A DNA stretch of 64,000 nt. It comes from Neorhizobium huautlense. Lineage in GTDB: Bacteria > Pseudomonadota > Alphaproteobacteria > Rhizobiales > Rhizobiaceae. The translations under genes were made by a program, and so were the position numbers. The first letter of the stretch is position 1. Every line of letters begins with the position of its first letter. Of this stretch, positions 55,654 to 64,000 are shown piece after piece. The stretch spans positions 39,297 through 103,296 of the forward strand of contig NZ_PVBM01000022.1 of assembly GCF_002968575.1 (NCBI RefSeq). Reading direction: 5' to 3'. The notes beneath the pieces were generated by a model. The model saw only the letters and a list, made by a program, of their open reading frames with translations, was not told the origin of the DNA and made no database searches.

Positions 55654-58600
55654 ATGAACCAGCAGATCCTCGCCGAACCCTTCATTCCCTTTACCGCGCC
55701 CTATGCCGGGGACGACGACCGGCTGGTCCGGCAATTCGCTGCCCGCACGACCTTCACGCCCGCACAGGATGCGGCGATCGATCAACGGGCTCGCCGCATG
55801 ATCAACGCGATCCGCGACGGATCGGGCAAGGTCGGAGGCGTCGAGGATTTTTTGCGCGAATACGGGCTTTCGACGCGGGAAGGGTTGGCGCTGATGGTGC
55901 TTGCCGAAGCGCTGCTGCGGGTGCCCGATGCCCTGACCCAGGACCGGCTGATCGAGGACAAGCTGCGCGAGGGCGGCTGGAGCACCCATGAGGCTTCCGG
56001 CGAAAGCTGGTTCGTCTCCGCTTCCGCCTGGGCGCTTGCCGTCTCGGCGCGCGTGATCGGGCCCGGCGAGACGCCGGAAGGAATCTTACGCGGTCTCGTG
56101 AAGCGCGTCGGGCTGCCGACGGTGCGCAGTGCCACGAAACAGGCGATGCGGTTCCTCGGCCATCACTTCGTGCTCGGGGAGACGATGAAGGACGCACTGT
56201 CTCGCGCCGCCAAGAGCGAGGAAAAGGGATATAGGCACTCCTTCGATATGCTGGGCGAAGGTGCCCGAACGGCGGAGGATGCGAAACGCTATTTCCGCTC
56301 CTATGCCGACGCGATCCAGTCGATCGGCGCCCATATGGCCAGGCACGGCAAGGCCAAGCAACTTCCCGACCGGATGGGAATTTCGGTCAAGCTTTCGGCG
56401 CTGCATCCGCGCTATCTTGCGACCCATCGCGATCGGGTGATGAAGGAACTCGTTCCTGATCTCCTCGACCTGGCGCGCATGGCCAAGCAGCACCAGCTCA
56501 ACTTTACGGTGGATGCGGAGGAAGCCGACCGGCTGGAACTTTCGCTCGACGTGATCGCCGCGGTCTTCTCCGATTCCTCGCTTGCCGGCTGGGACGGGTT
56601 CGGGCTGGCGATCCAGGCCTACCAGAAACGGGCTCCGGCGGTGATCGACTATATCGACCAGCTCTGCACGACACATAACCGCCGGATGATGGTGCGGCTC
56701 GTCAAGGGCGCCTATTGGGATACCGAGGTGAAACGCGCACAGGAGCGGGGGCTCGAGGACTATCCGGTCTGGACACGCAAACCGGCGACGGACCTTGCCT
56801 ATCTCGCCTGCGCGCAGCAACTGCTTTCCAAGCGGGCGCGGATTTTCCCGCAGTTTGCGACCCATAATGCGCTGACCGTCTCGACTATTCTGGAGCTTGC
56901 GGGGCCGGAACGCTCCGGTTTCGAATTCCAGCGGCTGCACGGCATGGGTGAGGCGCTCTACGACGACCTCCTGGAAAGCAATGACCGGATCGCCTGCCGC
57001 ATCTATGCGCCGGTCGGCGGTTACCGGGACCTGCTTGCCTATCTCGTCCGCCGGCTTCTGGAGAACGGCGCCAATTCCTCCTTCGTGGCGGTGGCCGGCG
57101 ACAAGCAGGTGCCGGTCGAAAAGCTCCTGGAGCGCCCGGCGGTGCGGCTCGGCCTCGACAACGGCATCAGCGCGCGCCACAAGCAGATCCCGCTGCCATC
57201 CGATATCTACGGCCGGCGCAAGAACAGCGCCGGTCTCGAATTCGGCCATCGGGAGAATCTCGAGCGGCTGATGGCGAGCGTTTCCAGACCGTGGGGCGAG
57301 GTGAAAGCCGCGCCGCTGGTCGCAGGCGTCACCTCCAAGGCCGAGGAGAAGCCGGTGCGCTCGCCTTCCGACCGTGCGAAGATCGTCGGCACCGTCAAGG
57401 ATGCGACGCCAGCCGATGTGGATGCCGCCTTCGCGGCTGCCGGCAAGGCGTTCCGGGCCTGGTCGCGGCAGCCGGTGGAAATCCGCGCCGCCTGCCTGGA
57501 ACGTGCAGCTGGCCTCCTGGAAGAGAACCGCGACCGGCTGCTGGCACTGCTTGCCGCCGAGGCCGGCAAGACGCTGGACGACGGGATGGCGGAAATCCGC
57601 GAGGCTGTGGATTTCTGCCGCTATTATGCCGACAAGGGCCGGGAACTCTTCGCCATGCCGACGCCGATGCCGGGACCGACCGGCGAGGACAACCGCCACC
57701 TCTGGCGCGGCCGCGGGGTTTTCGGCTGCATCTCGCCCTGGAATTTCCCGCTGGCGATCTTCCTCGGACAGATTTCGGCAGCGCTTGTTGCCGGCAATAC
57801 GGTGGTCGCAAAACCTGCGCCGCAGACGCCGCTGATCGCTCATGAGGCGGTGAAGCTGTTGCATCAGGCCGGCGTGCCGGCAGAAGCGCTGGCGCTGGTG
57901 CCGGGCGGACCGGATGTCGGTTCCGCGATCACCGCGCATCCAAAACTCGCCGGCATCGCCTTCACCGGCTCCACCAAAACGGCTCATGCGATCAACCGGG
58001 CGCTCGCCGCCAAGGACGGGCCGATCGTACCGCTGATTGCAGAGACCGGCGGCATCAATGCGATGATCGTCGATGCGACCGCGCTCTCCGAACAGGTGGC
58101 GGACGACGTGGTGATGTCGGCCTTCCGGTCCGCCGGGCAGCGCTGCTCGGCGCTCAGGCTGCTTTTCCTGCAGGAGGATGTCGCCGACGGCATGCTGAAG
58201 ATGATCGGAGGGGCGGCGGCCGAACTCAACATCGGCGATCCCATCAAGGTGAATACGGATGTCGGCCCGATCATCGACGAGAGCCAGCGGCAGATGCTGG
58301 TTGATCATGTGACCGCCATGAAGGCGAAGCAGAAGGTGCGCTATGCGGGCAAGGCGCCGGCAACCGGCAATTTCTTTGCGCCCCATATCATCGAACTCGA
58401 TAGCGCCGCCGCGCTCACCAGGGAGGTATTCGGGCCGGTCCTGCATGTGGTGCGCTGGAAGGCCAAGGATCTGGACAAGGTACTGGCGGCGATCGATGCT
58501 ACCGGTTACGGCCTCACCCTTGGCGTGCACAGCCGCATCGAGGCGACGATCCGCAAGGTGACCGAAGCGCTGGACGTCGGCAATGTCTATGTCAACCGCA

Positions 58601-58776
58601 ACATGATCGGCGCGGTGGTCGGTACCCAGCCGTTCGGCGGCTCGGGCCTTTCCGGCACCGGCTTCAAGGCGGGTGGCCCCGCCTATCTGATGCGGTTTGC
58701 GGAGGAGCAGGTGATTTCGGTCAACACTGCGGCGGCTGGCGGGAACGCGAGCCTGATCGCAATCGGCGAAGGGTGA
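55654..58776 (+). CDS. putA: Bifunctional proline dehydrogenase/P5C dehydrogenase, minimal type
   Basis: A 1040-residue enzyme that oxidises proline to glutamate in two steps. The FAD-dependent (beta/alpha)8 proline dehydrogenase is seen near GISVKLSALHPRY and MMVRLVKGAYWDTEVK; the aldehyde dehydrogenase half has FPLAIFLGQISAALVAGN, the general base LIAETGG and the nucleophilic Cys in SAGQRCSALR (about residue 830). No ribbon-helix-helix DNA-binding domain precedes and no extra C-terminal domain follows, as in the minimal Bradyrhizobium form. The start at 55654 has GGAG seven bases upstream. Confidence 0.95.
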   Translation: MNQQILAEPFIPFTAPYAGDDDRLVRQFAARTTFTPAQDAAIDQRARRMINAIRDGSGKVGGVEDFLREYGLSTREGLALMVLAEALLRVPDALTQDRLIEDKLREGGWSTHEASGESWFVSASAWALAVSARVIGPGETPEGILRGLVKRVGLPTVRSATKQAMRFLGHHFVLGETMKDALSRAAKSEEKGYRHSFDMLGEGARTAEDAKRYFRSYADAIQSIGAHMARHGKAKQLPDRMGISVKLSALHPRYLATHRDRVMKELVPDLLDLARMAKQHQLNFTVDAEEADRLELSLDVIAAVFSDSSLAGWDGFGLAIQAYQKRAPAVIDYIDQLCTTHNRRMMVRLVKGAYWDTEVKRAQERGLEDYPVWTRKPATDLAYLACAQQLLSKRARIFPQFATHNALTVSTILELAGPERSGFEFQRLHGMGEALYDDLLESNDRIACRIYAPVGGYRDLLAYLVRRLLENGANSSFVAVAGDKQVPVEKLLERPAVRLGLDNGISARHKQIPLPSDIYGRRKNSAGLEFGHRENLERLMASVSRPWGEVKAAPLVAGVTSKAEEKPVRSPSDRAKIVGTVKDATPADVDAAFAAAGKAFRAWSRQPVEIRAACLERAAGLLEENRDRLLALLAAEAGKTLDDGMAEIREAVDFCRYYADKGRELFAMPTPMPGPTGEDNRHLWRGRGVFGCISPWNFPLAIFLGQISAALVAGNTVVAKPAPQTPLIAHEAVKLLHQAGVPAEALALVPGGPDVGSAITAHPKLAGIAFTGSTKTAHAINRALAAKDGPIVPLIAETGGINAMIVDATALSEQVADDVVMSAFRSAGQRCSALRLLFLQEDVADGMLKMIGGAAAELNIGDPIKVNTDVGPIIDESQRQMLVDHVTAMKAKQKVRYAGKAPATGNFFAPHIIELDSAAALTREVFGPVLHVVRWKAKDLDKVLAAIDATGYGLTLGVHSRIEATIRKVTEALDVGNVYVNRNMIGAVVGTQPFGGSGLSGTGFKAGGPAYLMRFAEEQVISVNTAAAGGNASLIAIGEG

Positions 58777-58807
58777 GGCAAAACCGCTTGCCGGCTTCGA
58801 TTGATTA

Positions 58808-58833
58808 AAGGACCCCGGGAACCCGGGTTCCTT
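58808..58833 (+). terminator. Hairpin after putA
   Basis: AAGGACCCCGGG at 58808-58819 pairs with CCCGGGTTCCTT at 58822-58833 with a single mismatch. It starts 31 bases after the putA stop. A modest T-rich tail follows. Confidence 0.65.
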
Positions 58834-59053
58834 ACCGTGGATGGCTAGATCTTTTCCTTCCCCTTGTCGACCTGGGCCTTCGACGTGATGCGCGCCTAAC
58901 CGAGCGTCGCTGCAGGGAACAATGAAGGCTTGGTGAATGGGCTGTACTGATGGGGCGTTCTTGACGCCGCGCCCCATTTCGGTGCCGACGATGACCGCTC
59001 GCGAGGCCGCGGGGGTATTGTTGCTTTTCTGCAACTTGCTGATGCCTCCAAAA
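58834..59053. other. Non-coding stretch before the iron-regulated promoter
   Basis: About 220 bases with no plausible gene. It includes a short hairpin GGGGCG ... CGCCCC near 58950. Its AT content rises sharply towards 59040, where the receptor promoter begins. Confidence 0.5.
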
Positions 59054-59074
59054 ATATGATTGATCTAGTCATAT
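59054..59074. promoter_or_regulatory. RirA-type iron-responsive box 1
   Basis: ATATGA-N9-TCATAT, a perfect inverted repeat whose core TGA (59057-59059) and TCA (59069-59071) match the TGA-N9-TCA consensus of the rhizobial iron repressor RirA. It lies 155 bases before the receptor start. Confidence 0.75.
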
Positions 59075-59083
59075 TTTAATAAT

Positions 59084-59098
59084 TGACAAAGTTACTCA
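59084..59098. promoter_or_regulatory. RirA-type iron-responsive box 2
   Basis: TGA (59084-59086), nine bases, TCA (59096-59098): a second match to TGA-N9-TCA, with its centre 27 bases from the first. The flanks are less symmetric than in box 1. Two boxes in tandem make strong iron repression likely. Confidence 0.65.
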
Positions 59099-59228
59099 TG
59101 TTTTCTAATGGCATGATTAAGGCAATATTCTGCCTCCCGCCACATTTTAGCCAGATTTGAAAATGGGTCACCGCAACCGGTGTGCTGTCGCGCGCCGAGG
59201 GTCGATGCGCCCGTGTGAAAGGACTGTC

Positions 59229-61475
59229 ATGACACGCCGGCAGACGCAATCGATCCTGCTTACTTGCACCGCACTTGCTGTGTTTTCCCTCGGGCCGAGC
59301 GCTGCGGCGCAAGAGGCCGCGCGGTCGGACACCACGCTGCGGCCGATTACACTCAAGGGCAAAAGAGTTGCGCAACCGGGGGGCGTGGCGGACACGCCTC
59401 TGGCGACCCAAACCACGCGGGAGCAGATCGAAAACAAGCAGATCACCAATATGGAGGATCTTGGCCGTGTGGCGGAGCCGGGGGTGAATTTCAATCGCAC
59501 GACTGGCGCCATCAACATCCGCGGTCTCGAGGGAAACCGCGTTCTGACGACGGTGGACGGCATTCCGACGCCGTTCATCGACGACGTGACGCGTAATGCG
59601 ACCGGCGGCGTCGATGCTTTCGATTTCGGTTCGCTTTCGGGGGTCGATGTCGTCCGCGGCGCCGATTCCAGCCGAGCTGGTCCGGGCGCGCTTGGCGGTG
59701 TCCTTGGCCTCAGGACGCTGGAGCCGGAAGACCTCATCAGCGAGGGGCGAGATTGGGGCGGTATCGCACGCACCGGCTATGACAGCGCCGACAGTAGCGG
59801 CTTCGGCTCGCTCGGCGTCGCGAAGAAAATCGAAAACAGCTCAATCCTTTTCCAGGGCGGATATAAGAAGGGACAGGAGCGGAAGACGAATGGCGATGTC
59901 GATGCGTTAAGCACGGCACGCACGGAAGCCAATCCGTCGGACTATGATCAATATAACCTGCTCTTCAAACTGCGACACGAATTGGACGGAGGGCATACCT
60001 TCGGGCTGACCGCAGAGCGCTTCCGCCGGGACCGCGAGACCGACCAGCGCACCATGCAGACGGCAACGGGGAACTACCGGGCGGGCAATTACACGACGAT
60101 CAAGGACGCGGACCGCGACCGCATTTCGCTCGACTACAAGTACGAGTCCCAGAGCGACGACAGTCCGATCGACAGAGCCTGGGCCTCCCTCTATTACATG
60201 AACCAGAAGACCGTCGACGGCTATGACGGAATCCGCTCAACCTCGGTGACCGGACCGATCGGCCGACGCAATGACTATGAACAAGATAGCTTCGGCCTGG
60301 TCGGCGCGCTGGAAAAGAATATCGATGCGGGTGCTCTCAGCCATCGGCTCACCTTCGGTTTCGATCTGGCGCGCATCACCTCGGAACAATATTCCTCCGG
60401 TTACGACAATTGCCCGCCGGAGATATCTCCCGGAGTTTATCCGCCGGGCTTCTCTGCCTGCGCCAACCTGCACACCAACCAGGCCGACACACCGAAGGTC
60501 GAGACGAGCCGTATCGGCTTCTATCTCGACGACGAGATCGGTTTTGAAAATTCCGCCTTCACCCTGACACCCGGGATACGCTTCGACTGGGTTCGCCATG
60601 CGCCGAAGATGACTTCCGCGTATGACAACAACGCCAGCAACCCCGCACTGCCGGACGGCTTCGAGGACTGGGCGCTGTCTCCGAAGCTGCGCCTCGGCTA
60701 CGAGGTGAACAAGGATGTCGAACTCTTCGCGCAGTGGGCGATGGGCTTTCGCGCTCCGACGGCCGGAGAGCTCTATAGCGTGTTCGGGGGACCTGGGACC
60801 TACTTGCGCCTCGGCAATCCAAATCTGGAATCGGAAACCAGTCACGGGTTCGAAGTCGGCGCAAATCTGGGCGACGAAAGGTTGGGCGGTCGCATCAACC
60901 TCTTCTACAACCGTTACAGGAACTTCATCGACACACGCAGCTTCACTGCGGCTGAAACGATTGCAGCAGGCTATAACCCAGCTGACTTCCCGTTCGGCGT
61001 TACAGGTTATCAAAACATTGCCACCGCCGAGATATTCGGGATCGAGGCGAGCTTCCATAAGTATTTCGACAATGGGTTCAGAATTGGCGGCGGCCTTGCG
61101 GCGGCTCGCGGAAACGATCTCGAAAATCATACGTTCCTGCGTTCGGTTCCGCCTTTGAAGGCCGTCGCAAGCGTCGGCTACGATACCGAAGCATGGGGTG
61201 TCGGGGTCGATGTGATCGGTGTTCAATCGTCGCGCGCCGATGATGGCAAAGGCGGAACGTATTTCAGGACGCCGGGCTATGCCATCGCGGATCTGACCGC
61301 GTGGTGGGAGCCCGAGCAGGTCAAGGGGCTGAGGATAAACGCCGGAATTTATAACGTATTTGATCGGACGTACTACGACTATTCAACCGTAAGGCAGAAC
61401 GGCTCCGCCCAAGCCCGCGAATTCTATTCCGAGCCCGGCCGGACGTTTAAGATCTCGCTGACGCAGCGGTTCTGA
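59229..61475 (+). CDS. TonB-dependent heme/siderophore outer-membrane receptor
   Basis: A 748-residue outer-membrane receptor of the hemoglobin/transferrin/lactoferrin receptor family, the group that includes the rhizobial heme receptor ShmR. A signal peptide is followed by the plug (IENKQITNMEDLGRV, INIRGLEGNRVLTTVDGIP) and a 22-strand barrel ending EFYSEPGRTFKISLTQRF with the terminal Phe needed for assembly. The start at 59229 has AAGGA five bases upstream; an ATG 24 codons earlier is rejected. It is preceded by two iron boxes, so it should be induced by iron shortage. Heme is likely but siderophores cannot be excluded. Confidence 0.92.
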   Translation: MTRRQTQSILLTCTALAVFSLGPSAAAQEAARSDTTLRPITLKGKRVAQPGGVADTPLATQTTREQIENKQITNMEDLGRVAEPGVNFNRTTGAINIRGLEGNRVLTTVDGIPTPFIDDVTRNATGGVDAFDFGSLSGVDVVRGADSSRAGPGALGGVLGLRTLEPEDLISEGRDWGGIARTGYDSADSSGFGSLGVAKKIENSSILFQGGYKKGQERKTNGDVDALSTARTEANPSDYDQYNLLFKLRHELDGGHTFGLTAERFRRDRETDQRTMQTATGNYRAGNYTTIKDADRDRISLDYKYESQSDDSPIDRAWASLYYMNQKTVDGYDGIRSTSVTGPIGRRNDYEQDSFGLVGALEKNIDAGALSHRLTFGFDLARITSEQYSSGYDNCPPEISPGVYPPGFSACANLHTNQADTPKVETSRIGFYLDDEIGFENSAFTLTPGIRFDWVRHAPKMTSAYDNNASNPALPDGFEDWALSPKLRLGYEVNKDVELFAQWAMGFRAPTAGELYSVFGGPGTYLRLGNPNLESETSHGFEVGANLGDERLGGRINLFYNRYRNFIDTRSFTAAETIAAGYNPADFPFGVTGYQNIATAEIFGIEASFHKYFDNGFRIGGGLAAARGNDLENHTFLRSVPPLKAVASVGYDTEAWGVGVDVIGVQSSRADDGKGGTYFRTPGYAIADLTAWWEPEQVKGLRINAGIYNVFDRTYYDYSTVRQNGSAQAREFYSEPGRTFKISLTQRF

Positions 61476-61505
61476 CCGCAACACAGGGCGGGGGCGCCTC
61501 GGGGG

Positions 61506-61536
61506 GCGGTGCGAGCACTCGTACCGCTCCCTTTTC
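61506..61536 (+). terminator. Terminator after the receptor gene
   Basis: A ten-bp stem with one G-T pair (GCGGTGCGAG at 61506-61515 with CTCGTACCGC at 61518-61527) is followed by TCCCTTTTCTC. It lies 31 bases after the receptor stop. Confidence 0.75.
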
Positions 61537-61643
61537 TCACCTCGACACAGGCCATTGCTCCCATTCCCTCACTACCTTTCCTTGGCTATTTATAAGGGAG
61601 CGGACGGTGCGAGCCGCGGGGAACGGGGAACGGGGAGAGTGGT

Positions 61644-63323
61644 ATGACAGCCGTCAAGTCGGACATAAAAATTGCGCGTGCCGCGAGGAAGAAACCTATT
61701 GCGGAGATCGGAACGGGGCTGGCGATCCCGGCCGATGCCTTGGCGCCCTATGGCATCGACAAGGCCAAGGTGAGTGCCGACTTCATCGGTTCCCTATCGG
61801 AGCGCCCGGATGGCAAGCTCATTCTCGTGACTGCGATCAATCCGACGCCGGCCGGCGAAGGCAAGACCACTACCACGGTCGGTCTTGGGGACGGTCTCAA
61901 CCGGATCGGCAAAAAAGCCGTGATCTGCGTTCGCGAGCCGTCGCTCGGGCCCTGCTTCGGCACCAAGGGCGGGGCCGCCGGTGGCGGTTATGCGCAGGTG
62001 GTGCCGATGGAGGACATCAACCTCCATTTTACGGGCGATTTTCATGCGATCACCTCGGCCCATAACCTCCTCTCGGCGATGATCGACAATCATATCTACT
62101 GGGGAAATGCGGAGAATATCGACGTGCGCCGGATCACCTGGCGGCGGGTGATGGACATGAACGACCGGGCTTTGCGGCAGGTGGTCGCCTCGCTCGGCGG
62201 CGTCGCCAACGGTTTTCCCCGCGAGAGCGGGTTCGACATTACCGTCGCCTCGGAGGTGATGGCGATCCTTTGCCTTGCCGCCGACCTCGAGGATCTCGAA
62301 AAGCGCCTCGGCAACATCGTGATCGGTTATCGCTTCGACCGGTCGCCGGTTTTTGCCCGCGACCTCAAGGCGGACAAGGCGATGACGGTGCTCCTCAAGG
62401 ACGCCATGCAGCCGAACCTGGTTCAGACGCTCGAAAACAATCCGGCCTTCGTGCATGGCGGGCCTTTCGCCAACATCGCCCATGGCTGCAATTCGGTGAT
62501 TGCCACCAGGACGGCGCTGAAGCTCGGCGACTATGTGGTGACCGAAGCGGGCTTCGGGGCCGATCTCGGCGCCGAAAAATTCTTCGACATCAAATGCCGC
62601 AAGGCCGGGCTCACGCCGGATGCCGCGGTGATCGTCGCCACCGTCCGGGCGCTCAAGATGAACGGCGGCGTGCGCAAGGACGACCTCGGGCGTGAAGACG
62701 TCGAGGCGCTGAAGCGCGGTTGTTCCAATCTCGGGCGTCACATCGCCAATGTGCGCAAGTTCGGCGTGCCGGTCGTGGTTGCGATCAATCACTTCACCTC
62801 GGATACGGATGCCGAGGTGGCGGCGGTGAAGGACTATGTGGCGCGGCACGGGGCGGACGCAATCCTCTGCCGGCATTGGGCGGAGGGGTCTGCAGGTATC
62901 GAGGAGCTGGCTCAGAAGGTGGTGGAGCTTGCCGAAGGCGGCCAGGCGAAATTTCAGCCGCTTTATCCCGACAACCTGCCGCTGATGGAGAAGATAGAGA
63001 TCATCGCGTCGAAGATCTATCACGCCGGGGAGGTGACCGCCGACAAGGGCGTGCGCGACCAGCTCAAGGCATGGGAGGGGCAGGGTTATGGCAACCTACC
63101 GATCTGCATGGCGAAGACGCAATATTCCTTCTCGACCGATCCCAACCTGCGCGGCGCGCCGGAAGGACATGTGGTGGACGTGCGCGAGGTGCGCCTGTCG
63201 GCCGGTGCCGGCTTCGTGGTGGCAATAACAGGCGAAATCATGACCATGCCGGGGCTCCCGAAGATCCCTTCGGCAGAGCGGATCTTCCTCAATGAGTCCG
63301 GATTTGTGGAGGGGCTGTTCTGA
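61644..63323 (+). CDS. fhs: Formate-tetrahydrofolate ligase
   Basis: A 559-residue enzyme that makes 10-formyltetrahydrofolate from formate, ATP and tetrahydrofolate. The P-loop [18 protein letters not shown] (about 70-87), the [21 protein letters not shown] substrate region and the C-terminal [11 protein letters not shown] motif are all in place. The usual length is 555-560. It has its own start with GGGGAGAG eight bases upstream. No fol or formate dehydrogenase genes adjoin. Confidence 0.96.
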   Translation: MTAVKSDIKIARAARKKPIAEIGTGLAIPADALAPYGIDKAKVSADFIGSLSERPDGKLILVTAINPTPAGEGKTTTTVGLGDGLNRIGKKAVICVREPSLGPCFGTKGGAAGGGYAQVVPMEDINLHFTGDFHAITSAHNLLSAMIDNHIYWGNAENIDVRRITWRRVMDMNDRALRQVVASLGGVANGFPRESGFDITVASEVMAILCLAADLEDLEKRLGNIVIGYRFDRSPVFARDLKADKAMTVLLKDAMQPNLVQTLENNPAFVHGGPFANIAHGCNSVIATRTALKLGDYVVTEAGFGADLGAEKFFDIKCRKAGLTPDAAVIVATVRALKMNGGVRKDDLGREDVEALKRGCSNLGRHIANVRKFGVPVVVAINHFTSDTDAEVAAVKDYVARHGADAILCRHWAEGSAGIEELAQKVVELAEGGQAKFQPLYPDNLPLMEKIEIIASKIYHAGEVTADKGVRDQLKAWEGQGYGNLPICMAKTQYSFSTDPNLRGAPEGHVVDVREVRLSAGAGFVVAITGEIMTMPGLPKIPSAERIFLNESGFVEGLF

Positions 63324-63346
63324 TGGGTCTGCTTTGGTTTGCGCCT

Positions 63347-63383
63347 CACCCTAACCCTCTCCGCAGCGGGGAGGGTTAGGGTG
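63347..63383. repeat. REP-like palindrome after fhs
   Basis: CACCCTAACCCTC at 63347-63359 pairs with GAGGGTTAGGGTG at 63371-63383, with a CCGC/GCGG inner stem. Elements of this kind, with CACCCTAACCCTC arms, are scattered through rhizobial chromosomes. It sits 23 bases after fhs and may also stop transcription. Confidence 0.7.
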
Positions 63384-63424
63384 CCGGCAGGCGGGCGAGG
63401 GGCAAGATGTAAAACCGGATTTCT

Positions 63425-64000
63425 TCATCTGCAATACCGATACCCGTTCTCCCGCTCCATCACGTCGAGATGCAGGTGGTTCTGGTGGGCGGCGTCACTG
63501 CCTGGCGACAGGACGGTGGTGAAATGTAGGCAGGCGCCGGCGGTGGCGGTGCGCTGGAAGGCGCCTTCGAGCGTCGAATCCTCTTCGCGCGGCTTCATTT
63601 CCATCATCTCGCCGTTGTCGAGCCTGAAGGCGGCGACGTCGATGCCGTTGCCGCGGGCGTGTTCGGAGATCTTGCCGGTCGAGGCGCCGTTTCTCAGCCG
63701 GCAGGCATAGGTGGAGCCGGGTACGATGCCGGTGATCCTCCGGCCCGGCATGGCGATGTTCAGCGCCGGCTGGACGGTATCCTTCAGCCAGTGCGCCATG
63801 GTGACCGCTGTCTTGCAGCGCATGATCGCACCGCCGAGCTCGACGCCCGGCAAGACTTCCGCGACCTTGATCGGTTGTTCGATGCCGCAACCCTTGCCGT
63901 CGTCGATAGGGGGGGCGGGTTCGAATTTCGTGCCAAGCGCGGAGAGTTCGGCAAGGCAGGCTTTCAGCTCCTCCGGATTTTCCTTGATGAGCGGCGGGGG
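63425..64000 (-). CDS. Extensin-like C-terminal domain protein (5' end cut by window)
   Basis: An open frame reading leftwards from the window edge to a stop at 63425, about 190 residues visible. The extensin-like C-terminal domain is seen in the MRCKTAVTMAHWL, SEHARGNGIDVAAFRL, AGACLHFTTVLSPGSDAAHQNHLHLDV segments, with the conserved HxHLD-type metal motif. In bacteria these are periplasmic, probably D-alanyl-D-alanine peptidase-like, cell-wall proteins. The signal peptide and start lie outside the window. Confidence 0.88.
   Translation of the reverse strand, partial: PPPLIKENPEELKACLAELSALGTKFEPAPPIDDGKGCGIEQPIKVAEVLPGVELGGAIMRCKTAVTMAHWLKDTVQPALNIAMPGRRITGIVPGSTYACRLRNGASTGKISEHARGNGIDVAAFRLDNGEMMEMKPREEDSTLEGAFQRTATAGACLHFTTVLSPGSDAAHQNHLHLDVMERENGYRYCR

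Noticed and set aside
58845..58895. Fragment on the minus strand resembling the start of an AbrB-type antitoxin (RITSKAQV)
   Set aside because: Only about eight residues match, followed by a stop, with no start codon; chance similarity is more likely.
56086..59034. A very long open frame of 982 residues opposite to putA
   Set aside because: It is a codon-composition shadow of putA on the other strand, with low-complexity His/Arg-rich product and no ribosome site.

Overview
The window is GC-rich, densely packed chromosomal DNA from an alphaproteobacterium, almost certainly a member of the Rhizobiaceae (Rhizobium, Neorhizobium or Ensifer group). The reasons are a BacA-type peptide transporter, a NolR-like ArsR regulator, a choline ChoXWV importer whose aromatic binding box is intact, a bdhA-xdhA-xdhB operon, an IalB-family protein, two rhizobial DUF1127 small proteins and RirA-type iron boxes. 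I see no rRNA, tRNA, CRISPR array, phage, insertion sequence or integrated element. Both ends cut a gene (a LysR regulator on the left, an extensin-like protein on the right).

Layout. 1-8.4 kb: purine and 3-hydroxybutyrate catabolism (LysR, xdhC, xdhB, xdhA, bdhA), interrupted by a manganese catalase on the opposite strand. 8.7-13.6 kb: a chemoreceptor, glycerol kinase and a D,D-carboxypeptidase. 13.7-20.8 kb: an accessory-looking block of small stress and detoxification genes (IalB, VOC, GFA, GST, a secreted metallo-beta-lactamase-fold lactonase with a divergent AraC regulator, a DGPF protein translationally coupled to an ECF42-type sigma factor, and an AHSA1/SRPBCC protein). 21-24.9 kb: an HWE histidine kinase with a coupled single-domain response regulator, a luciferase-like monooxygenase and a methionine aminopeptidase. 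25-36.5 kb: an MFS exporter, bacA, a polysaccharide deacetylase, a TPR protein plus der, a glycosyltransferase, a phosphatase with an unexplained N-terminal domain, a PfkB kinase and a GH13 glucosidase.

36.5-45.7 kb: adenine deaminase, a small P-loop kinase, a branched-chain amino-acid binding protein, a divergent OhrR-like regulator and Tat-exported alpha/beta hydrolase sharing three TATCGCGATA-type operators, an ABC exporter, a class III aminotransferase and nolR. 45.8-49.7 kb: a HugZ-type heme-utilisation protein and choVWX. 49.9-55.5 kb: thymidine kinase, a coiled-coil protein of unknown function, a DUF2333 protein, a MarR-GNAT fusion, an orphan PAS protein and a LuxR-type regulator. 55.1-64 kb: putR/putA, a heme or siderophore TonB receptor behind two tandem RirA-type boxes, formate-tetrahydrofolate ligase and the partial extensin-like gene.

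Most of the content is ordinary rhizobial chromosome. The points most worth a second look are the tandem iron boxes, the triple operator at the OhrR-like locus, the manganese catalase lodged in the xdh cluster with a possible EcfG promoter, the ECF42/DGPF/AHSA1/VOC assemblage, the phosphatase with its extra N-terminal domain, and the PAS/LuxR pair. I did not find evidence for a clearly new multi-gene system.
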